DNA from: an uncultured Kangiella sp.
GTDB taxonomy: Bacteria > Pseudomonadota > Gammaproteobacteria > Enterobacterales > Kangiellaceae
DNA length: 64,000 nucleotides
NCBI GenBank assembly: GCA_950096615.1
Contig: CATNCP010000007.1
Span: forward strand, 1-64,000
Reading direction: 5' to 3'
Shown: one piece after another, positions 26,261 through 35,258 of the stretch
How positions within the stretch are numbered: the stretch's first letter is position 1
How the letters are laid out: every line of letters begins with the position of its first letter
The notes under the pieces: generated by a model
What the model was told of the DNA's origin: nothing
The model's input: the letters and a program-made list of their open reading frames with translations, nothing else
Databases searched by the model: none
Translations under genes and position numbers: made by a program

Positions 26261-27681
26261 TTGAGCACGATAAAAGCCTAACAACTGAACAAAAAGCTTT
26301 AGCAGTCAACCTTAATAACCAACAGTACGGCACATTTGTTGAAATTGGGGCTGGGCAAGAGGTGGCACGTCAGTTCTTTTCAGCTGGTGCGGCTGCCGGT
26401 ACCGTTGCAAAAACCATGTCGGCTTACGACATGCAGGTCAGCGATGATATTTATGGTAAAGCGGGGCGCTACGTCAGTCGCGAACGCTTAGAGCAGATGC
26501 TCGACTATGAGTATGACTTGTTACACAAGCGCTTAGACGCTGTGCGCTCTGAGGAAACTCTGTATTTCAGCTATGCGGCTACCGTGACTGCCAAAAGTTA
26601 CAGTCAGAAAAATGAGTGCCATGGCTGGATTGGTATCCGACTACAACTGGAACCGGGCGCCCCTGCCAGCGAAATTTTGATGCATGTTCGGATGCTTGAT
26701 GATACGAATCGTGAGCAGTCGGAAGCATTAGGTATCTTAGGTGTTAACGTTGTTTATGGTGCTTTTCATTACCATGAGCAACCTAAAGTTTTTATCGAGT
26801 CATTGCTTGATAATTTGATTAATCCTTTTGGGCAAAAACGTATAGAGATTGATTTGATTCATTTCTCTGGGCATCACTTTGCATCAGTCGAGAATCGTTT
26901 GATGAACTTACATCTAGTACGTTCTTGGTGCTGCCGTGCTGTAATGTTTGATGCTAAAGGCAGCTCTGAAGTGCCGATGAGCTTGCTCCGTAAAAAAGAT
27001 GTCTTGGTTATTCGTGGATCTTTTAAACCGCCTACGAAAGTTCACGTGGATATGACCGAAGCTGCTATGAAACAATTCCTCGAAGAAGAGGGTGTTCAAA
27101 ATGACAAGGTTTGTACCGTTGCTGAAATCACGATGGCGGAACTCGATAGTGATGTTGAAACCGAGGATGCGGATTTCTTGTCGCGAGTCGATTTGCTTAA
27201 TAAGCTCGGCTATAACGTATTAATTTCAGACTACTTACGATTCTTTAGGTTGCGCTCTTGGATGCGCCGCTATACGCAAAATCGAATCGGGATTGTGTTA
27301 AGTATTCTAGACTTCGATCAGCTGTTCGATGCTAAGTATTATAAGGGCCTCGAAGGCGGTATCTTAGAAGCAATGGGTAAGTTATTTTCAGGTAACACCA
27401 ATGTATATGTTTACCCCACGCGCCGCGATGACACTTTGATCACGCTGGATAATGTTGAAGTTGATGATGATGCGAAATACATTCTTAAGCATCTAACCCA
27501 CAACAAACTGTTAGTGCCGGTTGAAAATTGGAACGACAAACACTTACATATTTCAGCGCGCCATATTGCAACGAAAATCCCCCTAGGACAAGGTGACTGG
27601 GAACAACAGCTTCCCGAAGAAATTCGTGAAGAGATTAAAGCGAAATGCATGTTCGGTTATTGCGAGTTACCTGAAGCCTAA
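26257..27681 (+). CDS. Large conserved protein of unknown function, coupled to rdgC
   Basis: A 474-residue soluble protein with no signal peptide. The N-terminus YGTFVEIGAGQEVARQFF, then GAAAGTVAKTMSAYDM, belongs to a widely distributed family that I recall being mislabelled in databases as a TonB-dependent receptor or nicotinate-nucleotide adenylyltransferase. It has neither a beta-barrel pattern nor a plain HxGH adenylyltransferase motif. Other conserved blocks are LIHFSGHHFASVENR and VLVIRGSFKPPTKVH. It overlaps rdgC by 4 bases and its stop overlaps the ychJ start by one base. The biochemical role is unknown. Confidence 0.75.
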   Translation: MIEHDKSLTTEQKALAVNLNNQQYGTFVEIGAGQEVARQFFSAGAAAGTVAKTMSAYDMQVSDDIYGKAGRYVSRERLEQMLDYEYDLLHKRLDAVRSEETLYFSYAATVTAKSYSQKNECHGWIGIRLQLEPGAPASEILMHVRMLDDTNREQSEALGILGVNVVYGAFHYHEQPKVFIESLLDNLINPFGQKRIEIDLIHFSGHHFASVENRLMNLHLVRSWCCRAVMFDAKGSSEVPMSLLRKKDVLVIRGSFKPPTKVHVDMTEAAMKQFLEEEGVQNDKVCTVAEITMAELDSDVETEDADFLSRVDLLNKLGYNVLISDYLRFFRLRSWMRRYTQNRIGIVLSILDFDQLFDAKYYKGLEGGILEAMGKLFSGNTNVYVYPTRRDDTLITLDNVEVDDDAKYILKHLTHNKLLVPVENWNDKHLHISARHIATKIPLGQGDWEQQLPEEIREEIKAKCMFGYCELPEA

Positions 27682-28163
27682 TGCCGTCAGACCCCTGTCC
27701 TTGTGGTAAAAAAGTGGAAGGCACTCCTCGTAAATATGAGGAGTGTTGCCAGCCTATACACCTAGGTAACCAGGTCGCTTCAACGCCTGAACAATTAATG
27801 CGCTCGCGTTACAGTGCTTACTTTTATGCCTTAGGCCAGTATATTCATGATACTCACCATCAAGATTATCGTGGTAACACTAGCCCAGAAGAGTTTACTC
27901 AAAGCGCCGAATCTACTCAGTGGTGCCATTTAGAGGTTGTGCAGAGCTCACAACAGGATTCTTCTGGGGTGGTAGAGTTTAAGGCGAGCTTTATTGATAA
28001 AGATAAACTCCATACACTCCATGAAGTTTCAAACTTCGTATTCGAGAACGATTATTGGCTTTATACAGATGGTCAGTTCCAGCCGAAAACATCCCAAAAG
28101 ATCAATCGAAATCAGCCGTGTCCATGTGGCAGTGGTTTAAAAGCCAAGCGCTGTTGTCTTTAA
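27681..28163 (+). CDS. ychJ: YchJ-family SEC-C metal-binding protein
   Basis: A 160-residue protein of the UPF0225/YchJ type. It carries a cysteine cluster at the N-terminus (DPCPCGK...ECCQP), the central LMRSRYSAY block, and a C-terminal SEC-C zinc motif (NQPCPCGSGLKAKRCC). SEC-C motifs bind zinc and often mediate contacts with chaperones or SecB. The ATG shares one base with the stop of the preceding gene (TAATG), so this is the third gene of the rdgC operon. Confidence 0.9.
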   Translation: MPSDPCPCGKKVEGTPRKYEECCQPIHLGNQVASTPEQLMRSRYSAYFYALGQYIHDTHHQDYRGNTSPEEFTQSAESTQWCHLEVVQSSQQDSSGVVEFKASFIDKDKLHTLHEVSNFVFENDYWLYTDGQFQPKTSQKINRNQPCPCGSGLKAKRCCL

Positions 28164-28256
28164 ATTTTATTGAATTTTTTAAGCAACTAAACCTTTTCCT
28201 TTTTTCCAGCATCTAATGTAGATTAGATGTTGGAAAATCATTAACGAGGGGAAGGA

Positions 28257-29102
28257 ATGATTCAAGTAGAATCTTTAAATAAGCGGTTTGGTAATATCCA
28301 CGCCGTTCGGGATGTATCATTAAAAATACATCCAGGGCAAATATTCGGTTTGCTTGGTCCAAATGGAGCTGGCAAAAGCACCAGCATTTCAATGATGACA
28401 GGACTGATTGATGCTGACTCTGGTTCTGTTAGTTTGTCCGGTCTAAAACCACAATCTAAAGAAGCTCGACATAAAATTGGCTTAATTCCTCAAAGTATTG
28501 CCTTGTATGAAGAACTTACCGCAACTGATAATTTATCGTTTTTTGCATCGCTTTACGACATACCTAAAAATCAGTTGCAGTCGAGAATGGATTGGGCATT
28601 AGATTTTGTTGGGCTAAAAGATCGAGCTACTGATCGCGTCTCAGGATTTTCAGGCGGTATGAAGCGTCGCTTAAATTTAGCAGCTTCGTTGTTGCATGAT
28701 CCTGATTTTATCTTTATGGATGAGCCAACAGCGGGTGTTGACCCTCAGTCGCGTAACAAACTATTTGATAATGTCTTAGAGCTAAAAGAGTTAGGCAAAA
28801 CAATTATCTATACAACCCACTACATGGAAGAAGCTCAGAAATTGTGCGATCAGGTTGGAATTATAGACCATGGTGAATTGTTGGCGCTAGGAACGGTTGG
28901 GGAGTTATTGAAGCAGCATGGTGGGGATACGCAGGTTAGCATCAGCTCAGATCGGGGTGTTAAAGAATTCAAGTCTAGCGATGTTTCAAACGATTTAATT
29001 CAGGCACTACAAACAAGCGATAAAGTGTACGATATCTCCGTCAATAGCCCCGATCTTGAAGCGGTATTTTTGAATTTAACCGGCCGTCAGTTAAGGGATT
29101 AA
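28257..29102 (+). CDS. ABC transporter ATP-binding protein (ABC-2 exporter type)
   Basis: A 281-residue ATPase. The Walker A motif GPNGAGKS is at 34-41. The signature is FSGGMKRRL and the Walker B is FIFMDEPTAGVDP, followed by the TTHYMEEAQ switch-histidine segment. It belongs to the drug/lipid exporter (DrrA/CcmA-like) class. An AGGGGAAGG site precedes its ATG. The permease follows after 13 bases; together they form a two-component exporter of unknown substrate. Confidence 0.93.
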   Translation: MIQVESLNKRFGNIHAVRDVSLKIHPGQIFGLLGPNGAGKSTSISMMTGLIDADSGSVSLSGLKPQSKEARHKIGLIPQSIALYEELTATDNLSFFASLYDIPKNQLQSRMDWALDFVGLKDRATDRVSGFSGGMKRRLNLAASLLHDPDFIFMDEPTAGVDPQSRNKLFDNVLELKELGKTIIYTTHYMEEAQKLCDQVGIIDHGELLALGTVGELLKQHGGDTQVSISSDRGVKEFKSSDVSNDLIQALQTSDKVYDISVNSPDLEAVFLNLTGRQLRD

Positions 29103-29115
29103 AAGGAGTAGTAGC

Positions 29116-30402
29116 ATGAATAAAATTGTAGCCTTGATGAAAAAAGATATTAAGTTGCTGTTTCGAGACAAGATGGCGGTGTTCTTCACTTTTGTTTTCC
29201 CTCTGGTGTTTGCTTTTATATTCGGTTCAATTTTCTCTGGCGATGGTGGTGGCTCTAAAGCGTTAAAAGTAGCGGTTGTAGACTTAGATCAAACCGAGCA
29301 ATCTCAACAGTTTGTGAAAAGCATTGAAGAAGCTGATGAGTTTACAGTGACATTGACCTCTGAAGAGAAGGCGAAGGACTTAGTCCGTCGCGGTAAGCGC
29401 GTTGCTTATTTTATCTTACCCGAAGGCTTTGGGGAGGATTACAAAGGTGTCTTTTCCGGCAGCCCACCCGAAATTCTCGTAGGGATCGATCCTTCCAGAA
29501 CGGCAGAGGCTGGTTATCTTGAAGGGTCATTAATGAAGCTAGGCATAAATCGCTTTGAGCAAGCGTTCTCAAATCCTGCTGCAATGACTGAGCAGTTGGA
29601 TGCATCTATCGCTCAGATCGAAGAGAGCGATGATATTCCTCAAGAGTGGAAGTCGCTACTGAATGATTATTTACCCAAGATGAAGGAGCTTACTGAGCTA
29701 GATATGGGGAGCGAAGAAGGTTTTGGTTTCGGTGATGATGGCGAGGCCAATCCGATGATGCCTTTGAAAGTTACCAAGCAGGAAGAAGTGGTTCAGCGTT
29801 CGGGACCTAAAAACGCTTTTTCTATCACGATTCCCCAGGGCGTAATCTGGGCAATCATGGGCTGTGTTATCGGTTTTGCAATTAGTCTTGTTCAAGAAAA
29901 AACTTTGGGCACTATGAATCGCTTAATCGTAGCGCCTATCAGTCGTACGCAAATCGTTGCGGGCAAAGCGCTGGGTTGTTTCACGGCACAAATAGCTGTG
30001 GTGGCGTTATTATTCCTAGTCGCATACTTTATTCTAGGCGTTCGCTTTAACTTCCCTAAATTAGTGTTAGCTGCTGTGGCTTCTGGTGTGTGTTTTGTTG
30101 GCTTGATGATGTTCTTCGCATCACTAGCTAAAACAGAACGTTCCGTTGCCGGTATCACCAACGCATTTTTACTCATGATGGGTATGGTCGGTGGTGCTAT
30201 GATTCCATTGTTTGTGATGCCAGGCTGGATGCAAGCTATCAGCAACTTTAGTCCGGTTAAATGGGCAATTGTGGCTTTCGAAGGGGCGATTTGGCGTAAC
30301 TTTAGTTATACAGAGATGATGACGCCAGTGTTAATTTTAGTGTCAATCGGTGTGGTCGCTTTTATTTTAGGGACTCGCATGGTAAAACTTGAGGAAGCTT
30401 AA
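29116..30402 (+). CDS. ABC-2 type permease
   Basis: A 428-residue inner-membrane subunit. One membrane segment lies near the N-terminus (about 22-42, VFFTFVFPLVFAFIFG). A periplasmic loop of about 200 residues follows, then five C-terminal segments containing the ABC-2 core (QEKTLGTMNRLIVAPISRTQI, the coupling region). It pairs with the ATPase immediately upstream, whose stop is 13 bases away with AAAGGAG between. The long loop resembles YhhJ-type and drug/Na+ exporters; the substrate is unknown. Confidence 0.9.
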   Translation: MNKIVALMKKDIKLLFRDKMAVFFTFVFPLVFAFIFGSIFSGDGGGSKALKVAVVDLDQTEQSQQFVKSIEEADEFTVTLTSEEKAKDLVRRGKRVAYFILPEGFGEDYKGVFSGSPPEILVGIDPSRTAEAGYLEGSLMKLGINRFEQAFSNPAAMTEQLDASIAQIEESDDIPQEWKSLLNDYLPKMKELTELDMGSEEGFGFGDDGEANPMMPLKVTKQEEVVQRSGPKNAFSITIPQGVIWAIMGCVIGFAISLVQEKTLGTMNRLIVAPISRTQIVAGKALGCFTAQIAVVALLFLVAYFILGVRFNFPKLVLAAVASGVCFVGLMMFFASLAKTERSVAGITNAFLLMMGMVGGAMIPLFVMPGWMQAISNFSPVKWAIVAFEGAIWRNFSYTEMMTPVLILVSIGVVAFILGTRMVKLEEA

Positions 30403-30421
30403 CCTCATAAACCATGACAGC

Positions 30422-30649
30422 ATGAGTACACTGGAATCATTACAACACCAAATTGATGAGCTTCAAACGAAGCTCGCTTTTCAAGATGATACGATTGAGC
30501 AACTTAATCGTATCGTCTCTAAACAGGATGAGATCATTCGCCTCATGCAGGCGAAGTTTTCGCTTATCGGCGACAAGATCCAGACCATTGAATCTAATTT
30601 GCCGAATAAGGCATTTAACCCAGATGACGAGGTGCCGCCGCATTACTAA
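30422..30649 (+). CDS. slyX: SlyX protein
   Basis: A 75-residue, almost purely coiled-coil protein (LESLQHQIDELQTKLAFQDD, then IEQLNRIVSKQ) ending PPHY, exactly as in SlyX. I chose the ATG at 30422 over the in-frame TTG at 30389 because the shorter product begins at the family N-terminus and has the usual length (E. coli 72 aa). Its molecular role is unknown. It starts 19 bases after the permease stop. Confidence 0.92.
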   Translation: MSTLESLQHQIDELQTKLAFQDDTIEQLNRIVSKQDEIIRLMQAKFSLIGDKIQTIESNLPNKAFNPDDEVPPHY

Positions 30650-30750
30650 TAAGGTTCTGATAGGCTGGCACTTTTTAGTTACAACCAGTTGTTAGCTACA
30701 ATCAGTAGTTATCGTTAACAGTCAGTTACAGTCAATAGAAGGAGGTTACC

Positions 30751-32133
30751 TTGGCTCATAGACGTAAAAGTAATCAATTTCGCACTGAAACGGATAGTAT
30801 GGGGGATGTTAAGGTTCCCCAAGACGCGCTATATGCTGCTCAGACCCAGCGAGCAGTCGATAATTTTAATATCAGTTCATTGACCCTCCCTCTAGAATTT
30901 ATTCAGCAAATAATCATCATCAAGCAAACTGCAGCTGAGACTAACCTTGAGCTTGGTGAACTATCGAAAACAAAAGCTCAAGCTATTATTAAAGCAACAA
31001 AAAAAATACTTGATGATGGATTGATTAACGCCACAAATTTTCCGATAGATGTTTTTCAGACGGGTTCTGGAACGAGTACTAACATGAATGCTAATGAGGT
31101 CGTGGCGCATTTGGCTTCTAATTCACGCACAAAAGTTCACCCTAACGATGACGTTAATATGGGGCAGAGTAGTAATGATGTGATTCCGACGGCCATATCC
31201 ATGATGACTACTGAGCAGCTTGTTAAAGATCTAATACCGGCTGTAGAGAGTCTTATTCAAACGATTAAGGCAAAAGGGAAAACGCTTAAGTCAGTCATTA
31301 AAACGGGGCGAACCCATTTAATGGATGCCATGCCATTGAGTATGGAACAGGAGCTATCAGGGTGGGCTTATCAGGCTCAACTGACTTTAAAAAATCTTAA
31401 GAATATCATCCCTCAAGTGAGTGAGTTAGCGCAGGGTGGTACAGCAATCGGCACTGGCATTAACAGCAGCCCTAAGTTTAAAGTCTTGTTTGCTCAAAAG
31501 TTAAAAAACAAAACAGGGCTACCTTATAAAAAATCAGGTAATGCCTTCGCAAGTATTTCGGGACAAGACTCGAGTGTCGCTGTATCAGGTATTTTAAATA
31601 CTCTGGCTACGGCTTTGATGAAAATCAGCAATGATCTACGTTGGATGAATAGTGGGCCAGTGAGTGGCCTTGGTGAAGTTCGTTTAAAGGCTATTCAGCC
31701 AGGTAGCAGCATTATGCCGGGCAAGGTAAACCCTGTGGTACCAGAAGCGGTAACCATGGCTGCTGCACAGATTATGGGTAATCATACGACTATTACTATT
31801 GGTGCTCAGTCAGGAAACTTTCAGCTCAATGTGATGTTGCCGATGATTGCTTATAACTTGCATCAATCGCTTGAACTGGCAACTAATTCGTCATTACATC
31901 TTGCTGACACGATTAAAAACTTTGAACCGAACAAAGAGTTACTTGACGAGTTATTAAGTAAAAATGCGATTTTGGCAACGGCGTTAGCACCAGAGGTCGG
32001 GTACGAAAAAGCTTCAGAAATCGTATATAAAGCAAGAAAAGAAGAAAGAACAATTTTAGATGTGGCGGTAGAGCTAACGACCATGTCCGAGAAAGAGTTA
32101 TCTAAAATCTTAGATCCTAAGAAACTGACTTAA
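30751..32133 (+). CDS. fumC: Class II fumarate hydratase (fumarase C)
   Basis: A 460-residue enzyme that interconverts fumarate and malate in the TCA cycle. The class II signature GSSIMPGKVNP is at 318-328 and the catalytic segment QSSND at 139-143. HPNDDVNMG and the RTHLMDAMP block are also present. Translation apparently starts at TTG 30751: an excellent AAGGAGG lies seven bases upstream, and the next ATG is 16 codons further in, already inside the conserved N-terminus. The product is unusually lysine-rich for a fumarase. A degenerate ~16-bp repeat fills the leader. Confidence 0.93.
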   Translation: MAHRRKSNQFRTETDSMGDVKVPQDALYAAQTQRAVDNFNISSLTLPLEFIQQIIIIKQTAAETNLELGELSKTKAQAIIKATKKILDDGLINATNFPIDVFQTGSGTSTNMNANEVVAHLASNSRTKVHPNDDVNMGQSSNDVIPTAISMMTTEQLVKDLIPAVESLIQTIKAKGKTLKSVIKTGRTHLMDAMPLSMEQELSGWAYQAQLTLKNLKNIIPQVSELAQGGTAIGTGINSSPKFKVLFAQKLKNKTGLPYKKSGNAFASISGQDSSVAVSGILNTLATALMKISNDLRWMNSGPVSGLGEVRLKAIQPGSSIMPGKVNPVVPEAVTMAAAQIMGNHTTITIGAQSGNFQLNVMLPMIAYNLHQSLELATNSSLHLADTIKNFEPNKELLDELLSKNAILATALAPEVGYEKASEIVYKARKEERTILDVAVELTTMSEKELSKILDPKKLT

Positions 32134-32200
32134 AGTAAACTAACTTAGCAGTTTAGGGTCTAAATTATTGTTGGTGTAACGGCTGGGGTGAGGTGTAGGT

Positions 32201-33307
32201 ATGAAAAACATAACAATGGCAGCGTTATATGTAGCGCTGGGCTTAGTAGCTTTTAAAAGCACTCAGGCAGTTGAAAAAGGGCCTTTATTAATATCCGAGG
32301 TTCCTTCGGGGCAAGTGTATAGTGACAGCGATATTACGGCCTTAAAGAATCAAGATATCGAAGCTTACAAAGGCTCTAGCTCAAACTCATTAGCAAAAGA
32401 GTATCTTTTATATACAAAGGTAAAGGCTACCGCAGTAAGCAATTTGTCTGATGCAGAGTTAAGCTTTTTGAATCAGGCCTCTGAGCACAAAGCGACCGCA
32501 TTTCAGCGACATCCCGAAGGTCCAATCGCCGTGCCTGTGTTCGATGTTGCTTCTTTAGCCAAGCATAAATTATTTATGGCCGATGTGAATCGCCAATACA
32601 AAAAGCTACTTCCACTATTACACTCTGATCCAGCATCATTCGCTGAAATGAGTACAAAAACTCCAGCACACACTCAAGCCGCCAAGCAGCTATTAGAGAG
32701 AACCGCATCGGAAAAAAATGGTGCCGTTTCTTCAGGTGCAATTACTTCAACCGTGACCAATCTATTGGTCGATAACTATAGAAATAGTGATAGTCAAAGC
32801 AGTCTTGTTTTCTTGAAAGCTTTGGTTGAAACAACTCATAATTATACTGCTGCAGAAGCTGTACTGACCTCCAAGCATAAGTCTCCACTGAAACATCAGT
32901 TGCTAGAAAGCTTAGATGGTTACTTTTCTGATAGCGAACAAGAAGCGCTACTCAAACAGCTTATTACCGAGAAGTCTGAACTTGCTTCTCAAGCATTAAT
33001 CAAGTACGGACAGTTACCAGTGAGTACGCTGGATGCAGACATTCTGTATAGAACGCTTTCTGACCCTAAACTCGGTGCTAGTAGTGCATTATCCATAGCA
33101 CGGTTATTTGAGAGTAGCCCTGATTATGCTCAAGTGATGGAGCATTTAAAAGCAAATCAAAAGTCTAGAGTGGCAACGGCTAATAGTTTACTGGTGTTGA
33201 AGTTGACAAATTCTGCAGGTTCTAAAGCTGCTCTGCAAGATATCCTTAATAAAGACTATATCCAGTTTGAAGATATGAAAGTGGAGGTGAGCTCATGGTT
33301 AAATTAA
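32201..33307 (+). CDS. Secreted helical-repeat protein coupled to an M14 peptidase
   Basis: A 368-residue protein. The N-terminus (KNITMAALYVALGLVAFKSTQA) is a signal peptide with likely cleavage after TQA. The remainder is Ser/Leu/Ala-rich helices, with a HEAT-like pattern in the second half (EQEALLKQLITEKSELASQALIKYG and neighbours). There are no cysteines or catalytic motifs I recognise. Its last 13 bases overlap the start of the carboxypeptidase gene, which suggests partner function, for example as a chaperone, inhibitor or substrate-binding subunit. Confidence 0.7.
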   Translation: MKNITMAALYVALGLVAFKSTQAVEKGPLLISEVPSGQVYSDSDITALKNQDIEAYKGSSSNSLAKEYLLYTKVKATAVSNLSDAELSFLNQASEHKATAFQRHPEGPIAVPVFDVASLAKHKLFMADVNRQYKKLLPLLHSDPASFAEMSTKTPAHTQAAKQLLERTASEKNGAVSSGAITSTVTNLLVDNYRNSDSQSSLVFLKALVETTHNYTAAEAVLTSKHKSPLKHQLLESLDGYFSDSEQEALLKQLITEKSELASQALIKYGQLPVSTLDADILYRTLSDPKLGASSALSIARLFESSPDYAQVMEHLKANQKSRVATANSLLVLKLTNSAGSKAALQDILNKDYIQFEDMKVEVSSWLN

Positions 33308-35202
33308 CAGCATGCATGGTGACTTCTGCGCTAGTTTTTATGTCGGGAGTTGCTAGTGGCGAAGTATTGAACTATACCGAAAATAGCAGTTCTAGTAATC
33401 AACTTGCCATAGGCTATCCAGTGCCTACTCCAATAGATTCTTTGACCGCTGTTGATGGTTTTAGAACTTATGACAGTTTGCATAGCCAGCATCAATCATT
33501 AGCCATCACTCATGCCGAAGTTCGAAGTAGTGTCATCGGGCAAACGCATAACAATCGTGATATTTATGTGTATCGTTTTGGCGACAGCGATAATCAAACC
33601 AATGATGGGCTTACTGAACCAGCGTTTCTAATTAACGGCACTATTCATGCTCGTGAGTGGCAGAGTCCTGAAGTGGTTACTGAATTGATGGAGCAGTTAA
33701 CCGAAAAGAAAAGCGATCAAAGTGTGGTGGAATATTTATTAGAGAACACCAATATTATTATCTTACCGGTTATGAATATTGATGGTTTTTTACAGACGCA
33801 ACGTTTCCCGACTCAAGTAACTCAGTCGCCGGGCACTAATGCAGGTTCGACGCCGAGTCAGAAGTTTGCTGAGCCACGAGATGGACGTATGCGCCGTAAA
33901 AATATGCCGAATGTTGATGAGGTGTTATCAACCGAAGGAGACCGCTTGAGAGGGGTTGACTTAAATCGGAATGGTACCTCGTTCTTTGGTGTCCAACCGG
34001 ATAATAGTGTTCCTAACAGTTTGATCTATGGTGGTGCTTCGGCTCAATCTGAACCTGAAACACAAGCATTATTGGCTGCGGCTCAATTGGGGCCTAGAAA
34101 CCGCCTGCGTTTCTATCAGGATACACATTCTTTTTCGAGAGTTTTATTCGTGCCGCAACCCAGTAATAGCCAGAGGAATACGATCACTAATAGTTTAGCT
34201 GCAAAGTTCCAGTCTACTACGCAGCCGCAAGGCGCAAACTACTTCCCAGTGATCGATCAAGTCGGTAGCGGCATCCCTACTACCGCTGATTACTTTGCTT
34301 ATACCGACCTTATTCCAACCTGGACGCTTGAGATAGAACCACCACAAGGTTTTTCGGGTGAACCAAACGGCGGTGCATTTTATGGAGGAACAGGGGCGAG
34401 TCATTCTGGTTTTATTATGCCAGACAGTGAAATTAATCGTACTCGTAACCAATTGGCTCCCGCGCAGATTTTAATGTTCTATCATCAGGCTGGACCTGCT
34501 TACGTTAAAGAAGTGATGTTGGTTGATAGTGACGGTAACGATGTCTACTCGGCTACATGGAGTAGCGGAGCAACTCGAAGTTTGAATGTTGCTACCAACA
34601 ATACCCTTGAAGGCGGGGAAAGCTATAGCTTGTATGTGAGCTTTAACAAGCCTATGCGTATCAGAAATTCGGCTGGTAATATTGCTCAATACACAGGGCA
34701 GTCTGTCAGCTTATCGCCAACGGTAACGATTACAGGTAATGGTGGTAGTGGTGATTTCACTCGCTCTGTTAAAGCCACCAATAGCAGTTGGCTGAACCAA
34801 GATGTGGATGGTTTTACGTTCTCGCAATATCATGATGATGCTTTCAAAGTTGATTTCACACTGCCAACGGATATCCCTGTGAGCGCTACAACTGGCACTA
34901 CTGATATTAGTATCAATATTTCTGCTGAAGATTTAGCAGGATTAGAGTTAGACGCGAATCCAGCCACAGCCGTAGATTGGAGTGGCGGAGCTTGGACTAA
35001 TTATGAAAACTCAAATGGCCAGGCTGGTATTAATGGTGGTACCGATTCTTCTTATAACTTAAGAGTCTCAAACCAGAACTTAACGCTATCCGAGCCACAG
35101 TCTAGTGGTGGCGGTGGAGGAAGCACCCCGTTGGCGCTATTAGTGCTATTGGGTTTGTTTGGTTTAAGACGCTTTAACAGGTTTAACAAGGGTTCTGACT
35201 AA
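33295..35202 (+). CDS. Secreted M14 zinc carboxypeptidase with GlyGly-CTERM tail
   Basis: A 635-residue exported metallopeptidase. The signal peptide is about residues 1-22. The M14 zinc site is intact: H118 and E121 in HAREWQSPE, the third histidine in DTHSFSR, and the catalytic Glu in TWTLEIEP. A beta-sandwich region follows (about 400-600). The C-terminus is a GlyGly-CTERM sorting signal: SSGGGGGSTP, a hydrophobic segment, then RRFNRFNKG, which rhombosortase would process for surface release via type II secretion. GGAGGTGAG before the ATG is a strong ribosome-binding site lying inside the previous gene. Confidence 0.9.
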   Translation: MVKLTACMVTSALVFMSGVASGEVLNYTENSSSSNQLAIGYPVPTPIDSLTAVDGFRTYDSLHSQHQSLAITHAEVRSSVIGQTHNNRDIYVYRFGDSDNQTNDGLTEPAFLINGTIHAREWQSPEVVTELMEQLTEKKSDQSVVEYLLENTNIIILPVMNIDGFLQTQRFPTQVTQSPGTNAGSTPSQKFAEPRDGRMRRKNMPNVDEVLSTEGDRLRGVDLNRNGTSFFGVQPDNSVPNSLIYGGASAQSEPETQALLAAAQLGPRNRLRFYQDTHSFSRVLFVPQPSNSQRNTITNSLAAKFQSTTQPQGANYFPVIDQVGSGIPTTADYFAYTDLIPTWTLEIEPPQGFSGEPNGGAFYGGTGASHSGFIMPDSEINRTRNQLAPAQILMFYHQAGPAYVKEVMLVDSDGNDVYSATWSSGATRSLNVATNNTLEGGESYSLYVSFNKPMRIRNSAGNIAQYTGQSVSLSPTVTITGNGGSGDFTRSVKATNSSWLNQDVDGFTFSQYHDDAFKVDFTLPTDIPVSATTGTTDISINISAEDLAGLELDANPATAVDWSGGAWTNYENSNGQAGINGGTDSSYNLRVSNQNLTLSEPQSSGGGGGSTPLALLVLLGLFGLRRFNRFNKGSD

Positions 35203-35208
35203 AGCTGT

Positions 35209-35258
35209 TAATTACTCGCAAGGGCTTTAGGGTTTTCTAAGGTCCTTGCGATTAATTA
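35209..35258. terminator. Long hairpin between convergent peptidase and transporter genes
   Basis: Arms 35209-35230 and 35237-35258 pair over 22 positions with one mismatch and two G-U pairs, closing on a GGTTTT loop. The core is CGCAAGG/CCTTGCG. It covers the stop codon of the minus-strand transporter gene. It likely terminates both convergent transcripts, although the trailing U-runs are short. Confidence 0.6.

Noticed and set aside
26257-27681. Reading the 474-aa protein as a TonB-dependent receptor
   Set aside because: No signal peptide, plug domain or beta-barrel pattern; I treat this as a database mislabel.
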